Source: Variovorax fucosicus (GTDB lineage: Bacteria > Pseudomonadota > Gammaproteobacteria > Burkholderiales > Burkholderiaceae_C). From it: DNA of 64,000 nucleotides. Below the pieces are notes generated by a model. It worked only from the letters and a program-made list of their open reading frames with translations, made no database searches and was not told where the DNA came from. Shown piece after piece: positions 1 through 7,871 of the stretch (within the stretch, counting starts at the first letter, position 1; every line of letters starts with the position of its first letter). A program made the translations under genes and the position numbers. The stretch lies in the NCBI RefSeq assembly GCF_030316825.1, contig NZ_JASZYU010000001.1, positions 682,001-746,000 of the forward strand, in the 5' to 3' direction.

Positions 1-818
1 GTGGCGGCGGCCCACACCACGGCAGTGTTGGCGGCGTTGCTGGCGGCCACGACGGTATCGGCGTCGCCGTGCAGCACCAGCATTGGCGGCAGCGTGGTGC
101 CGACCGCCGCCGCGCCGAGCGCCTTGCCCACCGCGGTGGCCGGCATCACCGGCACGCGGTGCCCGTGCATGGCACCGAGCGCGCTCGCGGTCGATTGCGC
201 CGCGCCCGGCGCCACGCCCGAATGCACGGCCACCGCCCTGAAGCGGTTGGGGTAGCGCGAGGCCAGCAGGGCGGCCATGCCGGCGCCGGCCGAGAGGCCC
301 GCCACGGCGATGCGTTCACGGTCGACCGGATACAACAGGTTGACCTGGTCGACCGCCGCGATCAGCGTGGCGGCCTCGCGGTCGGCCTTGCCGGAGCGTG
401 TCTGGTACCAGTTCCAGCAGCCTTGGGGGTGGTGCACCCGGTCCTGCTCCGGATACAGCACCAGGAAGCGTTCGCGTGCGGCGATGCGGTTCATGCGCGT
501 GCTGGCGGCGAAGTCGCGGCCGGTCTGGCCGCAGCCGTGCAGCATCACCAACATCGGCAACTTTTCGCCGCGTTTAAGTTCAAGGCCCGGAGGGCGGTAG
601 AGGTGATAGCCGCGCGCACCGCCGGGGCCGAGCGCCATGCCGCTGATCCAGTCGCCGGCGCCGGGCGGCGGCTTGCGCTGTTGCGCTGCAGCGCGTCTCA
701 CCTTTTGCGTCACCTGCTTCGCCACGCGCCGGCTGTTGCCGAGTGCGGCTTTGGTGAGCGCCTTCAGGCTGCGCTGGTAGGCGCGCGTGAGCGCGGAGGT
801 GGGCGAGCGGCGGGCCAT
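1..818 (-). CDS. PHB depolymerase-family esterase, C-terminus cut by window edge
   Basis: Alpha/beta hydrolase of the extracellular PHB depolymerase type 1 / LpqC family. The visible part holds the oxyanion segment MLHGCGQT, a nucleophile elbow GLSAG and the VLHGDADTVV strand carrying the catalytic Asp. The catalytic His should lie beyond base 1. The family hydrolyses polyhydroxyalkanoate or related esters; the real substrate is unknown. The N-terminus is basic with no clear signal peptide, so a cytoplasmic esterase is possible. The ATG at 818 begins MARRSPTSALTRAY. It is followed on the same strand, upstream, by ppk2, with about 70 bp between them. Confidence 0.85.
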   Translation of the reverse strand, partial: MARRSPTSALTRAYQRSLKALTKAALGNSRRVAKQVTQKVRRAAAQQRKPPPGAGDWISGMALGPGGARGYHLYRPPGLELKRGEKLPMLVMLHGCGQTGRDFAASTRMNRIAARERFLVLYPEQDRVHHPQGCWNWYQTRSGKADREAATLIAAVDQVNLLYPVDRERIAVAGLSAGAGMAALLASRYPNRFRAVAVHSGVAPGAAQSTASALGAMHGHRVPVMPATAVGKALGAAAVGTTLPPMLVLHGDADTVVAASNAANTAVVWAAA

Positions 819-887
819 GGTGCGGTCGGTGTGGGTAGGCGACCCACACGGTAGCAGCTTCCGCGCCGCAAGGGCGCTTGCCGGCGT

Positions 888-1805
888 TCAGTACAGCTCG
901 GGCACGTACATCGTGGTGGGCACCGGCTGGCGCAGGTAGTCGGCGTTGCGCACGCGCGGCGGCAGTACCACCGGCGCGTGCGGCACCTCCTGGTAGGGCA
1001 GTTGTCCCAGCAGGTGCGTGATGCAGTTGAGCCGCGCCTTCTTCTTGTCGACCGCCTGCACCACCCACCAGGGCGCTTCCGCGATGTGGGTGCGCTCGAG
1101 CATGATTTCCTTGGCCTTGGTGTACTCCTCCCAGCGGCGGCGGCTTTCCAGATCCATCGGGCTCAGCTTCCACTGCTTCAACGGGTCGTGGATGCGCCCG
1201 AGAAAGCGCATGTGCTGCTCTTCGTCGGTGATGGAGAACCAGTACTTGATGAGCGTGATGCCCGAGCGCACCAGCATGCGCTCGAATTCGGGCGCCGAGC
1301 GGAAGAACTCCTCGTACTCGGCATCGCTGCAGAAACCCATGACGCGCTCGACACCGGCGCGGTTGTACCAGCTGCGGTCGAACAGCACCATCTCGCCGGC
1401 GGCCGGCAGGTGCGCCACGTAGCGCTGGAAGTACCACTGCGTGCGCTCGCGGTCGTTCGGCGCCGGCAGCGCGGCCACGCGGGCCACCCGCGGGTTGAGC
1501 CGCTGCGTGATGCGCTTGATGACGCCGCCCTTGCCGGCCGCGTCGCGGCCTTCGAACAGGATCACCACCTTCTGCTTGCTGTGCTGCACCCAGTCCTGCA
1601 GCTTGACCAGTTCGCCCTGCAGGCGGAACAGTTCCTTGAAGTAGGCCTGCCGTGCGGCCTTGTCGACGCCGACCGGCGCGCCGGCTTCGTCGACGTTGCG
1701 GTCTTCGATCTCAAGCTCCAGCTCCTCGTCGTAGCTGTCGATCAGGTCGCGCGCGATGCGCTGCATGAGGTCTTCGTGGTCGTGCACGGCGCTGGGCAAC
1801 ATCAT
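888..1805 (-). CDS. ppk2: Polyphosphate kinase 2 (PPK2)
   Basis: Transfers phosphate between polyphosphate and nucleotides, so links polyphosphate stores to NTP/NDP pools in the cytosol. The 305 residues match the single-domain PPK2 length. Walker A is GRDAAGKGG at about residues 86-94; the lid and Walker B region is FDRSWYNRAGVERVMGF at about 142-158. The ATG at 1805 starts MMLPSAVHDHEDL. Longer in-frame starts upstream would overlap the divergent pit gene and have no homology-like sequence. A Pho-box-like repeat lies 50 bp upstream, and pit is divergent, fitting a phosphate/polyphosphate module. Nucleotide preference (ADP or GDP) cannot be read from the sequence. Confidence 0.93.
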   Translation of the reverse strand: MMLPSAVHDHEDLMQRIARDLIDSYDEELELEIEDRNVDEAGAPVGVDKAARQAYFKELFRLQGELVKLQDWVQHSKQKVVILFEGRDAAGKGGVIKRITQRLNPRVARVAALPAPNDRERTQWYFQRYVAHLPAAGEMVLFDRSWYNRAGVERVMGFCSDAEYEEFFRSAPEFERMLVRSGITLIKYWFSITDEEQHMRFLGRIHDPLKQWKLSPMDLESRRRWEEYTKAKEIMLERTHIAEAPWWVVQAVDKKKARLNCITHLLGQLPYQEVPHAPVVLPPRVRNADYLRQPVPTTMYVPELY

Positions 1806-1854
1806 GGGAGGCTTTGAAGGAAGAGGAACAAGCCCGGCATGCTGCCGCCCCCGC

Positions 1855-1872
1855 GTGACTGTTGCGTGACAA
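1855..1872 (-). promoter_or_regulatory. Pho-box-like direct repeat in the ppk2/pit divergent promoter
   Basis: Read on the minus strand the site is TTGTCAC-GCAA-CAGTCAC: two 7-mers with an 11-bp period, against the PhoB consensus CTGTCAT-N4-CTGTCAY (5/7 and 6/7 matches by eye). A weak -10-like CAGCAT follows 10 bp downstream towards ppk2, as in PhoB-activated promoters where the box replaces the -35. Its place between a phosphate transporter and a polyphosphate kinase supports the reading. No binding evidence exists in the sequence itself. Confidence 0.5.
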
Positions 1873-1941
1873 GCCCGACCCGCCGTCATGGCACTGACAC
1901 ATGGCACGGGGAAGATGGTGTTCTCACTACGCTGTCGCACC

Positions 1942-3573
1942 ATGTCCACGCTCGCCGACAACACCCCCCTGCCCGCCAACCTGCCCGCTCCGAGTCGCCC
2001 GGCTCTCGACGCCAGGCCCAGCCCGGTCACGCTGGTCGTGTTCGTCGGGCTGCTCGCCGCAGGCCTGCTCTACACCGCGTGGAGTCTGGTCGACGACGTG
2101 AGCGCCTCGGGCGCGCCGATGACCACCTACGTGCCCTACATCCTGCTGGGCGTGGCGCTGCTGATCGCGCTGGGCTTCGAGTTCGTGAACGGATTTCACG
2201 ACACGGCCAACGCCGTGGCCACCGTGATCTACACGCACTCCCTGCCGCCCAACGTTGCGGTGGTGTGGTCGGGCGTCTTCAACTTCCTCGGCGTGCTGGT
2301 GTCGAGCGGCGCGGTGGCTTTCGGCATCATTTCACTGCTGCCGGTGGAACTCATCCTTCAGGTCGGCTCGGGCGCGGGTTTCGCGATGGTGTTCGCCCTG
2401 CTGATCGCAGCCATCCTCTGGAACCTCGGCACCTGGTGGCTCGGTCTTCCGGCGTCGTCGTCGCATACGCTGATCGGCTCGATCATCGGCGTCGGCATCG
2501 CCAACGCGCTGATGCACGGGCGCGACGGCACCAGCGGAGTCGACTGGGCCCAGGCCACCAAGGTCGGCTGGTCGCTGCTGCTGTCGCCGATGGTTGGCTT
2601 CGGCTGCGCGGCGCTGCTGCTGCTGGCACTGCGGGCGCTTGTCAAGAACCGTGCGCTGTACGAAGAGCCGCGCGGCAACGCGCCGCCGCCCTGGTGGATC
2701 CGCGGCCTGCTGGTGCTGACCTGCACCGGCGTCTCGTTCGCGCACGGCTCCAACGACGGGCAAAAGGGCATGGGCCTGATCATGCTGATCCTGGTCGGTA
2801 CGGTGCCGATGGCATACGCGCTGAACCGCGCCATGCCGGCCGACAAGACGATCCAGTTCGTGGCGGTGGCCGAGCTGGCGCAGGGCGCGTTGAACCGCAG
2901 CGTGCCCACCTCCCTGCCGGCGGCCACTGCGCCTGCCGCGCGCGAGACACTGTCGACCTACCTGCGCACCCGCGAATACGCCCCTGCCGTGGTGCCGGCG
3001 GTTGCCGCGCTCGCCGGCAGCATCGGCGCCCAGGTGCGCCAGCACGGTTCGCTGGCGGCGCTGCCGGCCGATGCCGTGGCCAACGTGCGCAATGACATGT
3101 ACCTGAGCTCGGAAGCCATTCGCCTGCTCGACAAGAGTGCGGCCGTGCGCTTCGACGACGATGCCAAGGCCAAGGTCGGAGCGTTCCGCAAGGAACTCGA
3201 TGACGCCACGCGCTTCATCCCGCTCTGGGTGAAGGTCGCCGTGGCGATCGCGCTGGGCCTCGGCACCATGATCGGCTGGAAGCGCATCGTGGTCACCGTG
3301 GGCGAGAAAATCGGCAAGACCCACCTCACCTACGCGCAGGGCGCCTCGGCCGAGCTGGTCGCCATGCTGACCATCGGCGCGGCCGACATCTACGGGCTCC
3401 CGGTGTCCACCACGCACGTGCTCTCGTCCGGGGTGGCCGGCACCATGGCCGCGAACCGCTCGGGCCTGCAATGGAACACGCTGCGCAGCCTGGCGATGGC
3501 CTGGGTGCTGACGCTGCCGGTGGCGATGCTGCTGTCGGGCTCGCTCTACTGGCTGTTCACCCGGTTGTTCTGA
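1942..3573 (+). CDS. pit: PiT-family inorganic phosphate transporter
   Basis: Low-affinity phosphate symporter of the inner membrane. The two PiT signature repeats are visible: GFEFVNGFHDTANAVATVIYT near residue 80 and FAHGSNDGQKGMG near residue 270. There are about ten hydrophobic segments and a soluble central loop of roughly 130 residues (about 305-435). The 543 residues are long for bacterial Pit (about 420-500) because of that loop. The ATG at 1942 gives MSTLADNTP; an in-frame ATG 54 bp upstream is possible but adds unlikely sequence. It is divergent from ppk2 and shares the Pho-box-like region. Confidence 0.93.
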   Translation: MSTLADNTPLPANLPAPSRPALDARPSPVTLVVFVGLLAAGLLYTAWSLVDDVSASGAPMTTYVPYILLGVALLIALGFEFVNGFHDTANAVATVIYTHSLPPNVAVVWSGVFNFLGVLVSSGAVAFGIISLLPVELILQVGSGAGFAMVFALLIAAILWNLGTWWLGLPASSSHTLIGSIIGVGIANALMHGRDGTSGVDWAQATKVGWSLLLSPMVGFGCAALLLLALRALVKNRALYEEPRGNAPPPWWIRGLLVLTCTGVSFAHGSNDGQKGMGLIMLILVGTVPMAYALNRAMPADKTIQFVAVAELAQGALNRSVPTSLPAATAPAARETLSTYLRTREYAPAVVPAVAALAGSIGAQVRQHGSLAALPADAVANVRNDMYLSSEAIRLLDKSAAVRFDDDAKAKVGAFRKELDDATRFIPLWVKVAVAIALGLGTMIGWKRIVVTVGEKIGKTHLTYAQGASAELVAMLTIGAADIYGLPVSTTHVLSSGVAGTMAANRSGLQWNTLRSLAMAWVLTLPVAMLLSGSLYWLFTRLF

Positions 3574-3601
3574 TTCGCTCATCTTGCCGCTCTCCCCCGA
3601 A

Positions 3602-4615
3602 ATGGCCGCCGGCTCCTATGGCGGCGACGAAGCCGGCCTGATCTGCGGCTATCTGTTCGATGCAGGTGCCGCCGAGCCGGCGCGCGCGGTCGAATCGGCA
3701 CAGGCCGCGGCCTGGCTGGCGACTGCCGGGGAAGCACCGGCCGGCGCCTACCTGTGGCTGCACTTCAACCTCAGCCACGCACAGGCCGAGCGCTGGCTGG
3801 TGCGGCATGCACAGCTTTCCGACACCTTCTACGAAACGCTGCGCGACGGCCTGCACTCGACCCGCATCGAGCGCGCCGACGATTCGCTGATCGCAGTGAT
3901 CAACGACCTGCACTTCGAATTCGGTTTCGAGCCGTCGGACATCTCGACCCTGTGGATCAGCGTCGGCCCGCGCCTGGTGGTCACCGCGCGCACCAAGCCG
4001 CTGCGCTCGGTCGACGCGCTGCGCACCGCCGTGAAGGCCGGCGACGCGCCGCGCTCCAGCACCGAACTGCTCGAACACCTGCTGCGCGCCCAAGCCGACG
4101 TGCTGGTGGCGATCGTGCGCGACGTGACGGCACGCATCGACCGCATCGAAGACGAACTGCTGGCCGGCCGGCTCGACCACAAGCGCGCCCGGCTCGGCGC
4201 GCTGCGGCGGCTGCTGGTGCGGCTGCAGCGCCTGCTCGCGCCGGAGCCGGCAGCGCTGTTCCGCCTGCTGCAGCAGCCGCCGGGCTGGATGGCTGGGGCC
4301 GACGCGGACGAACTGCGCGGCTCGACCGAAGAGTTCTCGCTGGTGCTGCGCGACATGCAGGCGCTGCAGGAGCGCATCAAGCTGCTGCAGGAAGAGATCG
4401 CGGCCAACGTCAACGAGGACAACAACCGCAGCCTGTTCGTGCTGACCGTGGTGACGGTGCTGGCGCTGCCGATCAACATCCTGGCCGGCCTTTTCGGCAT
4501 GAACGTGGGTGGCATTCCGCTGGCCGAGCACCGGCACGGGTTCTGGATCGTGGTGGCCATCATCGCGAGCTTCACCGCCGTCGCCGCCTGGGTGGCGTTC
4601 CGCAAGAAGCGCTGA
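3602..4615 (+). CDS. zntB: CorA/ZntB-family metal transporter
   Basis: CorA-superfamily divalent cation channel or transporter. It has a long helical cytosolic N-domain and two C-terminal membrane helices, with the signature FGMNVGGIPL at the end of TM1 (near residue 303). The GMN-VGG-P form is typical of the ZntB zinc branch rather than Mg2+ CorA. The 337 residues match ZntB. The ATG at 3602 was chosen; an in-frame TTG at 3584 adds six residues. It starts 28 bp after pit on the same strand and could be read through. The transported metal is inferred from subfamily only. Confidence 0.8.
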   Translation: MAAGSYGGDEAGLICGYLFDAGAAEPARAVESAQAAAWLATAGEAPAGAYLWLHFNLSHAQAERWLVRHAQLSDTFYETLRDGLHSTRIERADDSLIAVINDLHFEFGFEPSDISTLWISVGPRLVVTARTKPLRSVDALRTAVKAGDAPRSSTELLEHLLRAQADVLVAIVRDVTARIDRIEDELLAGRLDHKRARLGALRRLLVRLQRLLAPEPAALFRLLQQPPGWMAGADADELRGSTEEFSLVLRDMQALQERIKLLQEEIAANVNEDNNRSLFVLTVVTVLALPINILAGLFGMNVGGIPLAEHRHGFWIVVAIIASFTAVAAWVAFRKKR

Positions 4616-4715
4616 GCGCGCCGCAGGCCGGCGCTTTGCTGCTACGCTTTTGATAGCGTCTTGCGCAGTCTCCATGCGCCCTGCAAGCCGAATCGATCCG
4701 AAATAGAATGGTTGG

Positions 4716-5570
4716 GTGCCATCCATTCTCAACGCCGATCTTCACTGCCACTCCGTGGTGTCCGACGGTACGCTGACGCCCGAGGCGCTGGCCGAGCGCG
4801 CGGCCGGCAACGGCGTAGAGCTCTGGGCGCTGACCGACCACGACGAAATCGGCGGCCAGCACCGCGCCGCTGCGGCGGCCCATGCCAACGGCATGAAGTA
4901 CCTCACGGGCACTGAAATCTCGGTCACCTTCGCCAACGAAACCGTGCACATCGTCGGCCTCGGTTTCGACCCCGACGACGCGGGCATGAAGCAGGGCCTG
5001 CTCAAGACGCGCGGCGGCCGCGGCGCGCGCGCGCAGGAAATGTCCGAAGGGCTGGCCAAGGTCGGTATCCACGGCGCTTACGAAGGCGCGCTCAGGTTCG
5101 TCGGCAACCCCGAGCTGATCTCGCGCACGCATTTCGCGCGCTTCCTGGTCGAGAGCGGCGCCTGCAAGGACACGCACGAGGTCTTCCGCAAGTACCTCAC
5201 CGAGGGCAAGCCCGGCTATGTGCCGCACCGCTGGGCCTCGCTGAAGGACGCGGTGCACTGGATCACCGACGCCAAGGGCATCGCGGTGATCGCGCACCCA
5301 GGCCGCTACAAGTTCACGGCCAACGAGGAGTACGCGCTGTTCCTCGAGTTCAAGGCGCACGGTGGCCGCGCCATCGAGGTCGTCACCGGCAGCCACGCAC
5401 CGGCCGAGTACATCGAGTACGCCGACAAGGCCCTCGAGTTCGACTTTGCGGCCTCGCGCGGCAGCGACTTCCACAGCCCCGACGAAAGTCACATGGATCT
5501 CGGCAAGCTCCCCTTGCTGCCCGGCAAGCTCACGCCGGTTTGGGAACTGCTCGAAGACAGAATCCGGTGA
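4716..5570 (+). CDS. PHP-domain 3',5'-nucleoside bisphosphate phosphatase (RNase AM / YciV-like)
   Basis: PHP-family metal phosphoesterase. Metal ligands sit in the motifs DLHCHSVVSDG (N-terminus), LTDHDEIGG, GTEIS, IAHPGR and GSDFHSP (C-terminal), in the order of the YciV/TrpH family. Members remove the 3' phosphate of 3',5'-nucleoside bisphosphates and trim short RNA 5' ends. The length of 284 residues is normal. The start is GTG at 4716; the protein begins right at the PHP fold. Its stop overlaps the GTG of the next gene (GTGA), so the two are translationally coupled. Confidence 0.88.
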   Translation: MPSILNADLHCHSVVSDGTLTPEALAERAAGNGVELWALTDHDEIGGQHRAAAAAHANGMKYLTGTEISVTFANETVHIVGLGFDPDDAGMKQGLLKTRGGRGARAQEMSEGLAKVGIHGAYEGALRFVGNPELISRTHFARFLVESGACKDTHEVFRKYLTEGKPGYVPHRWASLKDAVHWITDAKGIAVIAHPGRYKFTANEEYALFLEFKAHGGRAIEVVTGSHAPAEYIEYADKALEFDFAASRGSDFHSPDESHMDLGKLPLLPGKLTPVWELLEDRIR

Positions 5571-6496
5571 GTGCCGTACCCGGCGCAGTGAAGAGCACGC
5601 GGGACATCGCGTCGGAACGCATCCTCGCGGGCATCGGCCTCGTGCTGTTGGCCGTGGCCTGCTTCGCGACACTGGACACCGCCACCAAGATTTCGGTCAC
5701 TGCCGTGCCGATCCTCATGGGCGTGTGGTTCCGGTATGCATTCCAGGCCGTCGCCACCACCGCGGTGCTGCTGCCGCTGTACGGCACCTCGCTGCTGCGC
5801 ACCGCACACCCGCGCTACCACGTGCTGCGCGGCGCGCTGCTGCTGGTGACCAGCGTGCTGGCATTCCTCAGCCTGCAGTACATGCCCCTGGCCGAGTTCA
5901 CCGCCATCGTGCTGATCGCGCCGCTGGTGGTGACGCTGCTGGCCGCCACCACGCTCAAGGAGCACGTGTCGGTGCTGCGCTGGACGCTGGTCAGCGGCGG
6001 CTTTGTCGGCACGCTGGTGATCCTGCGGCCCGGCGGCAGCAGCTACAGCTGGGCCATCCTGCTGCCGATCGGGCTGGTGATCACCAATGCTTGGTTCCAG
6101 GTGCTCACCAGCAAGCTCGCCCAGACCGAAAACCCGCTGACCATGCACTTCTACACCGGCTGGGTCGGCACGCTGATCGCCTCGTGCGCGCTGCCGTTCG
6201 TGTGGTCGGCGCTGCCGGGATGGCAGTGGTGGGCGCTGCTGTGCCTGATGGGCCTGATGGGCACCGTCGGCCACTTCATGCTGATCCTGGCCTACCAGCG
6301 TGCGCCGGCCTCGACGCTCACGCCCTATCTCTACTCGCAGATCGCGTTTGCCATGCTCGGCGGCTGGTTCATGTTCTCGCACATACCGGATCAGGTGTCG
6401 CTGATCGGCATGGGCATGATCGCCGTGTGCGGTGCGGCCGGCGCATGGCTCACGGTGCGCGAGCGCCGCGTTCCGATTGAACCCGCGGAGACATGA
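5567..6496 (+). CDS. EamA/DMT-family transporter
   Basis: Inner-membrane drug/metabolite transporter with about ten hydrophobic helices arranged as two EamA repeats; 309 residues is the family size. The substrate cannot be predicted. The GTG at 5567 overlaps the TGA of the PHP phosphatase gene (GTGA). A TTG 27 bp upstream is in frame but lies deep inside that gene. Coupling with a nucleotide phosphatase and then a YciO-type gene suggests one operon, though the three functions do not form an obvious pathway. Confidence 0.85.
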   Translation: MSAVPGAVKSTRDIASERILAGIGLVLLAVACFATLDTATKISVTAVPILMGVWFRYAFQAVATTAVLLPLYGTSLLRTAHPRYHVLRGALLLVTSVLAFLSLQYMPLAEFTAIVLIAPLVVTLLAATTLKEHVSVLRWTLVSGGFVGTLVILRPGGSSYSWAILLPIGLVITNAWFQVLTSKLAQTENPLTMHFYTGWVGTLIASCALPFVWSALPGWQWWALLCLMGLMGTVGHFMLILAYQRAPASTLTPYLYSQIAFAMLGGWFMFSHIPDQVSLIGMGMIAVCGAAGAWLTVRERRVPIEPAET

Positions 6497-6530
6497 GCTC
6501 TCCCCCCGTCCTGGAAAATCCGGAAATCCC

Positions 6531-7166
6531 ATGGCTCAATTTTTCGAAGTCCATCCCGACAACCCGCAGCAGCGCCTGCTGAAGCAGGCGGCCGCCCTGC
6601 TCGCGCGCGGCGAGATCGTCGCGGTGCCGACCGACTCCAGCTACGCGCTGGTCTGCCACCTCGACGACAAGGACGCGGTCGACAAGCTGCGCCGCATCCG
6701 CCAGGTCGACGACAAGCACCACCTCACGCTGCTGTGCCGCGACCTGAGCGAGCTGGCCAACTACGCGCGCGTCGACAACAAGCAGTACCGGCTGCTCAAG
6801 GCCGCCACGCCCGGCCCCTACACCTTTCTGCTCGAAGCCACCAAGGAAGTGCCGCGCCGCGTGAGCCATCCGCAGCGCAAGACCATCGGCCTGCGCGTGC
6901 CCGACTGCAGGGTTCTGTGCGACCTGCTGGCGCTGCACGGCGAACCGTTGCTGGCCACCACGCTGATCCCGCCCGGCGAAACCGAGCCGATGAACGACGC
7001 GCAGGCGATCCGAGACCGCTTCGAAAAGCAGATCGGCGCCGTGATCGACGCCGGTGCCTGCCCGTCCGAGCCGACCACCGTGGTCGACCTCACGCCGATG
7101 GGCGCCGGCGACGAGCCGGTGCTGGTGCGGCGCGGGCGCGGTCCGCTCGCCGTATTGGGCCTCTGA
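6531..7166 (+). CDS. YciO/Sua5-family protein (L-threonylcarbamoyl-AMP synthase-like)
   Basis: YrdC-fold protein of 211 residues. It begins MAQFFEVHPDNPQQR, and the nucleotide and threonine-binding strand IVAVPTDSSYAL is near residue 30. KxR-type basic residues (LRRIRQVDDKHHLTLLC) follow. YciO proteins are paralogues of TsaC/Sua5, which makes threonylcarbamoyl-AMP for tRNA t6A37; YciO itself is much less active and its role is unsettled. The ATG at 6531 is 34 bp after the EamA stop. The sequence fits YciO better than TsaC, as far as can be judged by eye. Confidence 0.85.
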   Translation: MAQFFEVHPDNPQQRLLKQAAALLARGEIVAVPTDSSYALVCHLDDKDAVDKLRRIRQVDDKHHLTLLCRDLSELANYARVDNKQYRLLKAATPGPYTFLLEATKEVPRRVSHPQRKTIGLRVPDCRVLCDLLALHGEPLLATTLIPPGETEPMNDAQAIRDRFEKQIGAVIDAGACPSEPTTVVDLTPMGAGDEPVLVRRGRGPLAVLGL

Positions 7167-7188
7167 CCGGTCTGAGACAATCAGGCCG

Positions 7189-7863
7189 GTGGATATCTCC
7201 AACCTGATTCAAACCGTCTCGATCTATGCATTGCCGGTGCTGTTCGCGATCACGATTCACGAGGCCGCGCACGGCTACGTGGCGCGTTATTTCGGCGACG
7301 ACACGGCCTGGATGCTCGGCCGCGTAACGCTCAATCCGCTCAAGCACATCGACCCCGTCGGGACGATCCTGATGCCGCTGATGCTGTACTTCGCAACCTC
7401 CGGCGCGTTCCTGTTCGGCTATGCCAAGCCGGTACCCGTCCACTTCGGCAACCTGCGCAATCCGAAGCGCGACATGATCTGGGTCGCACTCGCCGGGCCG
7501 GCCTCGAACTTCGTGCAGGCGATCCTGTGGGCGGTGCTGCTGGTCGTGCTGGCCGGCAGCGGTGTCGAGCGGGAGAACTTCTTCGTGCGCATGGCGCAAG
7601 GCGGCGTGCTGGTCAACCTGGTGATGTGGGCCTTCAACCTGTTCCCGCTGCCGCCGCTCGATGGCGGCCGCGTGCTCGCCGGGCTGCTGCCGCATGGCAA
7701 TGCGCAGAACCTGCTGGCACGCGTCGAGCCCTTCGGCTTCTTCATCGTGATGGCGCTGGTGCTGGCCGGCATCGTCAGCACCTACTGGCTGAGCCCGCTG
7801 ATGGCAGTCGGCTACAGCGTCATCCGCACCGTGATCGGCCCGCTGGCCGCGTTGTTTCGCTAG
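7189..7863 (+). CDS. Site-2 protease-family membrane metalloprotease (M50)
   Basis: Small (224 residues) integral-membrane zinc protease-like protein. The HExxH motif is HEAAH at residues 24-28 in the first membrane helix, and the second metal-binding segment is LPPLDGGRVL, the usual NPDG-type element. About five to six hydrophobic segments are visible. There is no PDZ domain, so it belongs to the minimal M50B group rather than RseP. It starts with GTG at 7189, 22 bp after the YciO-like gene, and is followed 8 bp later by trpS. Substrate unknown. Confidence 0.86.
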   Translation: MDISNLIQTVSIYALPVLFAITIHEAAHGYVARYFGDDTAWMLGRVTLNPLKHIDPVGTILMPLMLYFATSGAFLFGYAKPVPVHFGNLRNPKRDMIWVALAGPASNFVQAILWAVLLVVLAGSGVERENFFVRMAQGGVLVNLVMWAFNLFPLPPLDGGRVLAGLLPHGNAQNLLARVEPFGFFIVMALVLAGIVSTYWLSPLMAVGYSVIRTVIGPLAALFR

Positions 7864-7871
7864 GTCTTTCC

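Noticed and set aside
580..1437. Long minus-strand open frame across the esterase and ppk2 genes
   Set aside because: Arg/Ala/His-rich translation without family patterns; it overlaps the esterase and PPK2 frames, which carry clear motifs.
4661..4709. Promoter before the PHP phosphatase gene (TTGCGC and TAGAAT)
   Set aside because: The spacing is 37 bp, far from the usual 17, and the -10-like element is only 6 bp from the start codon.
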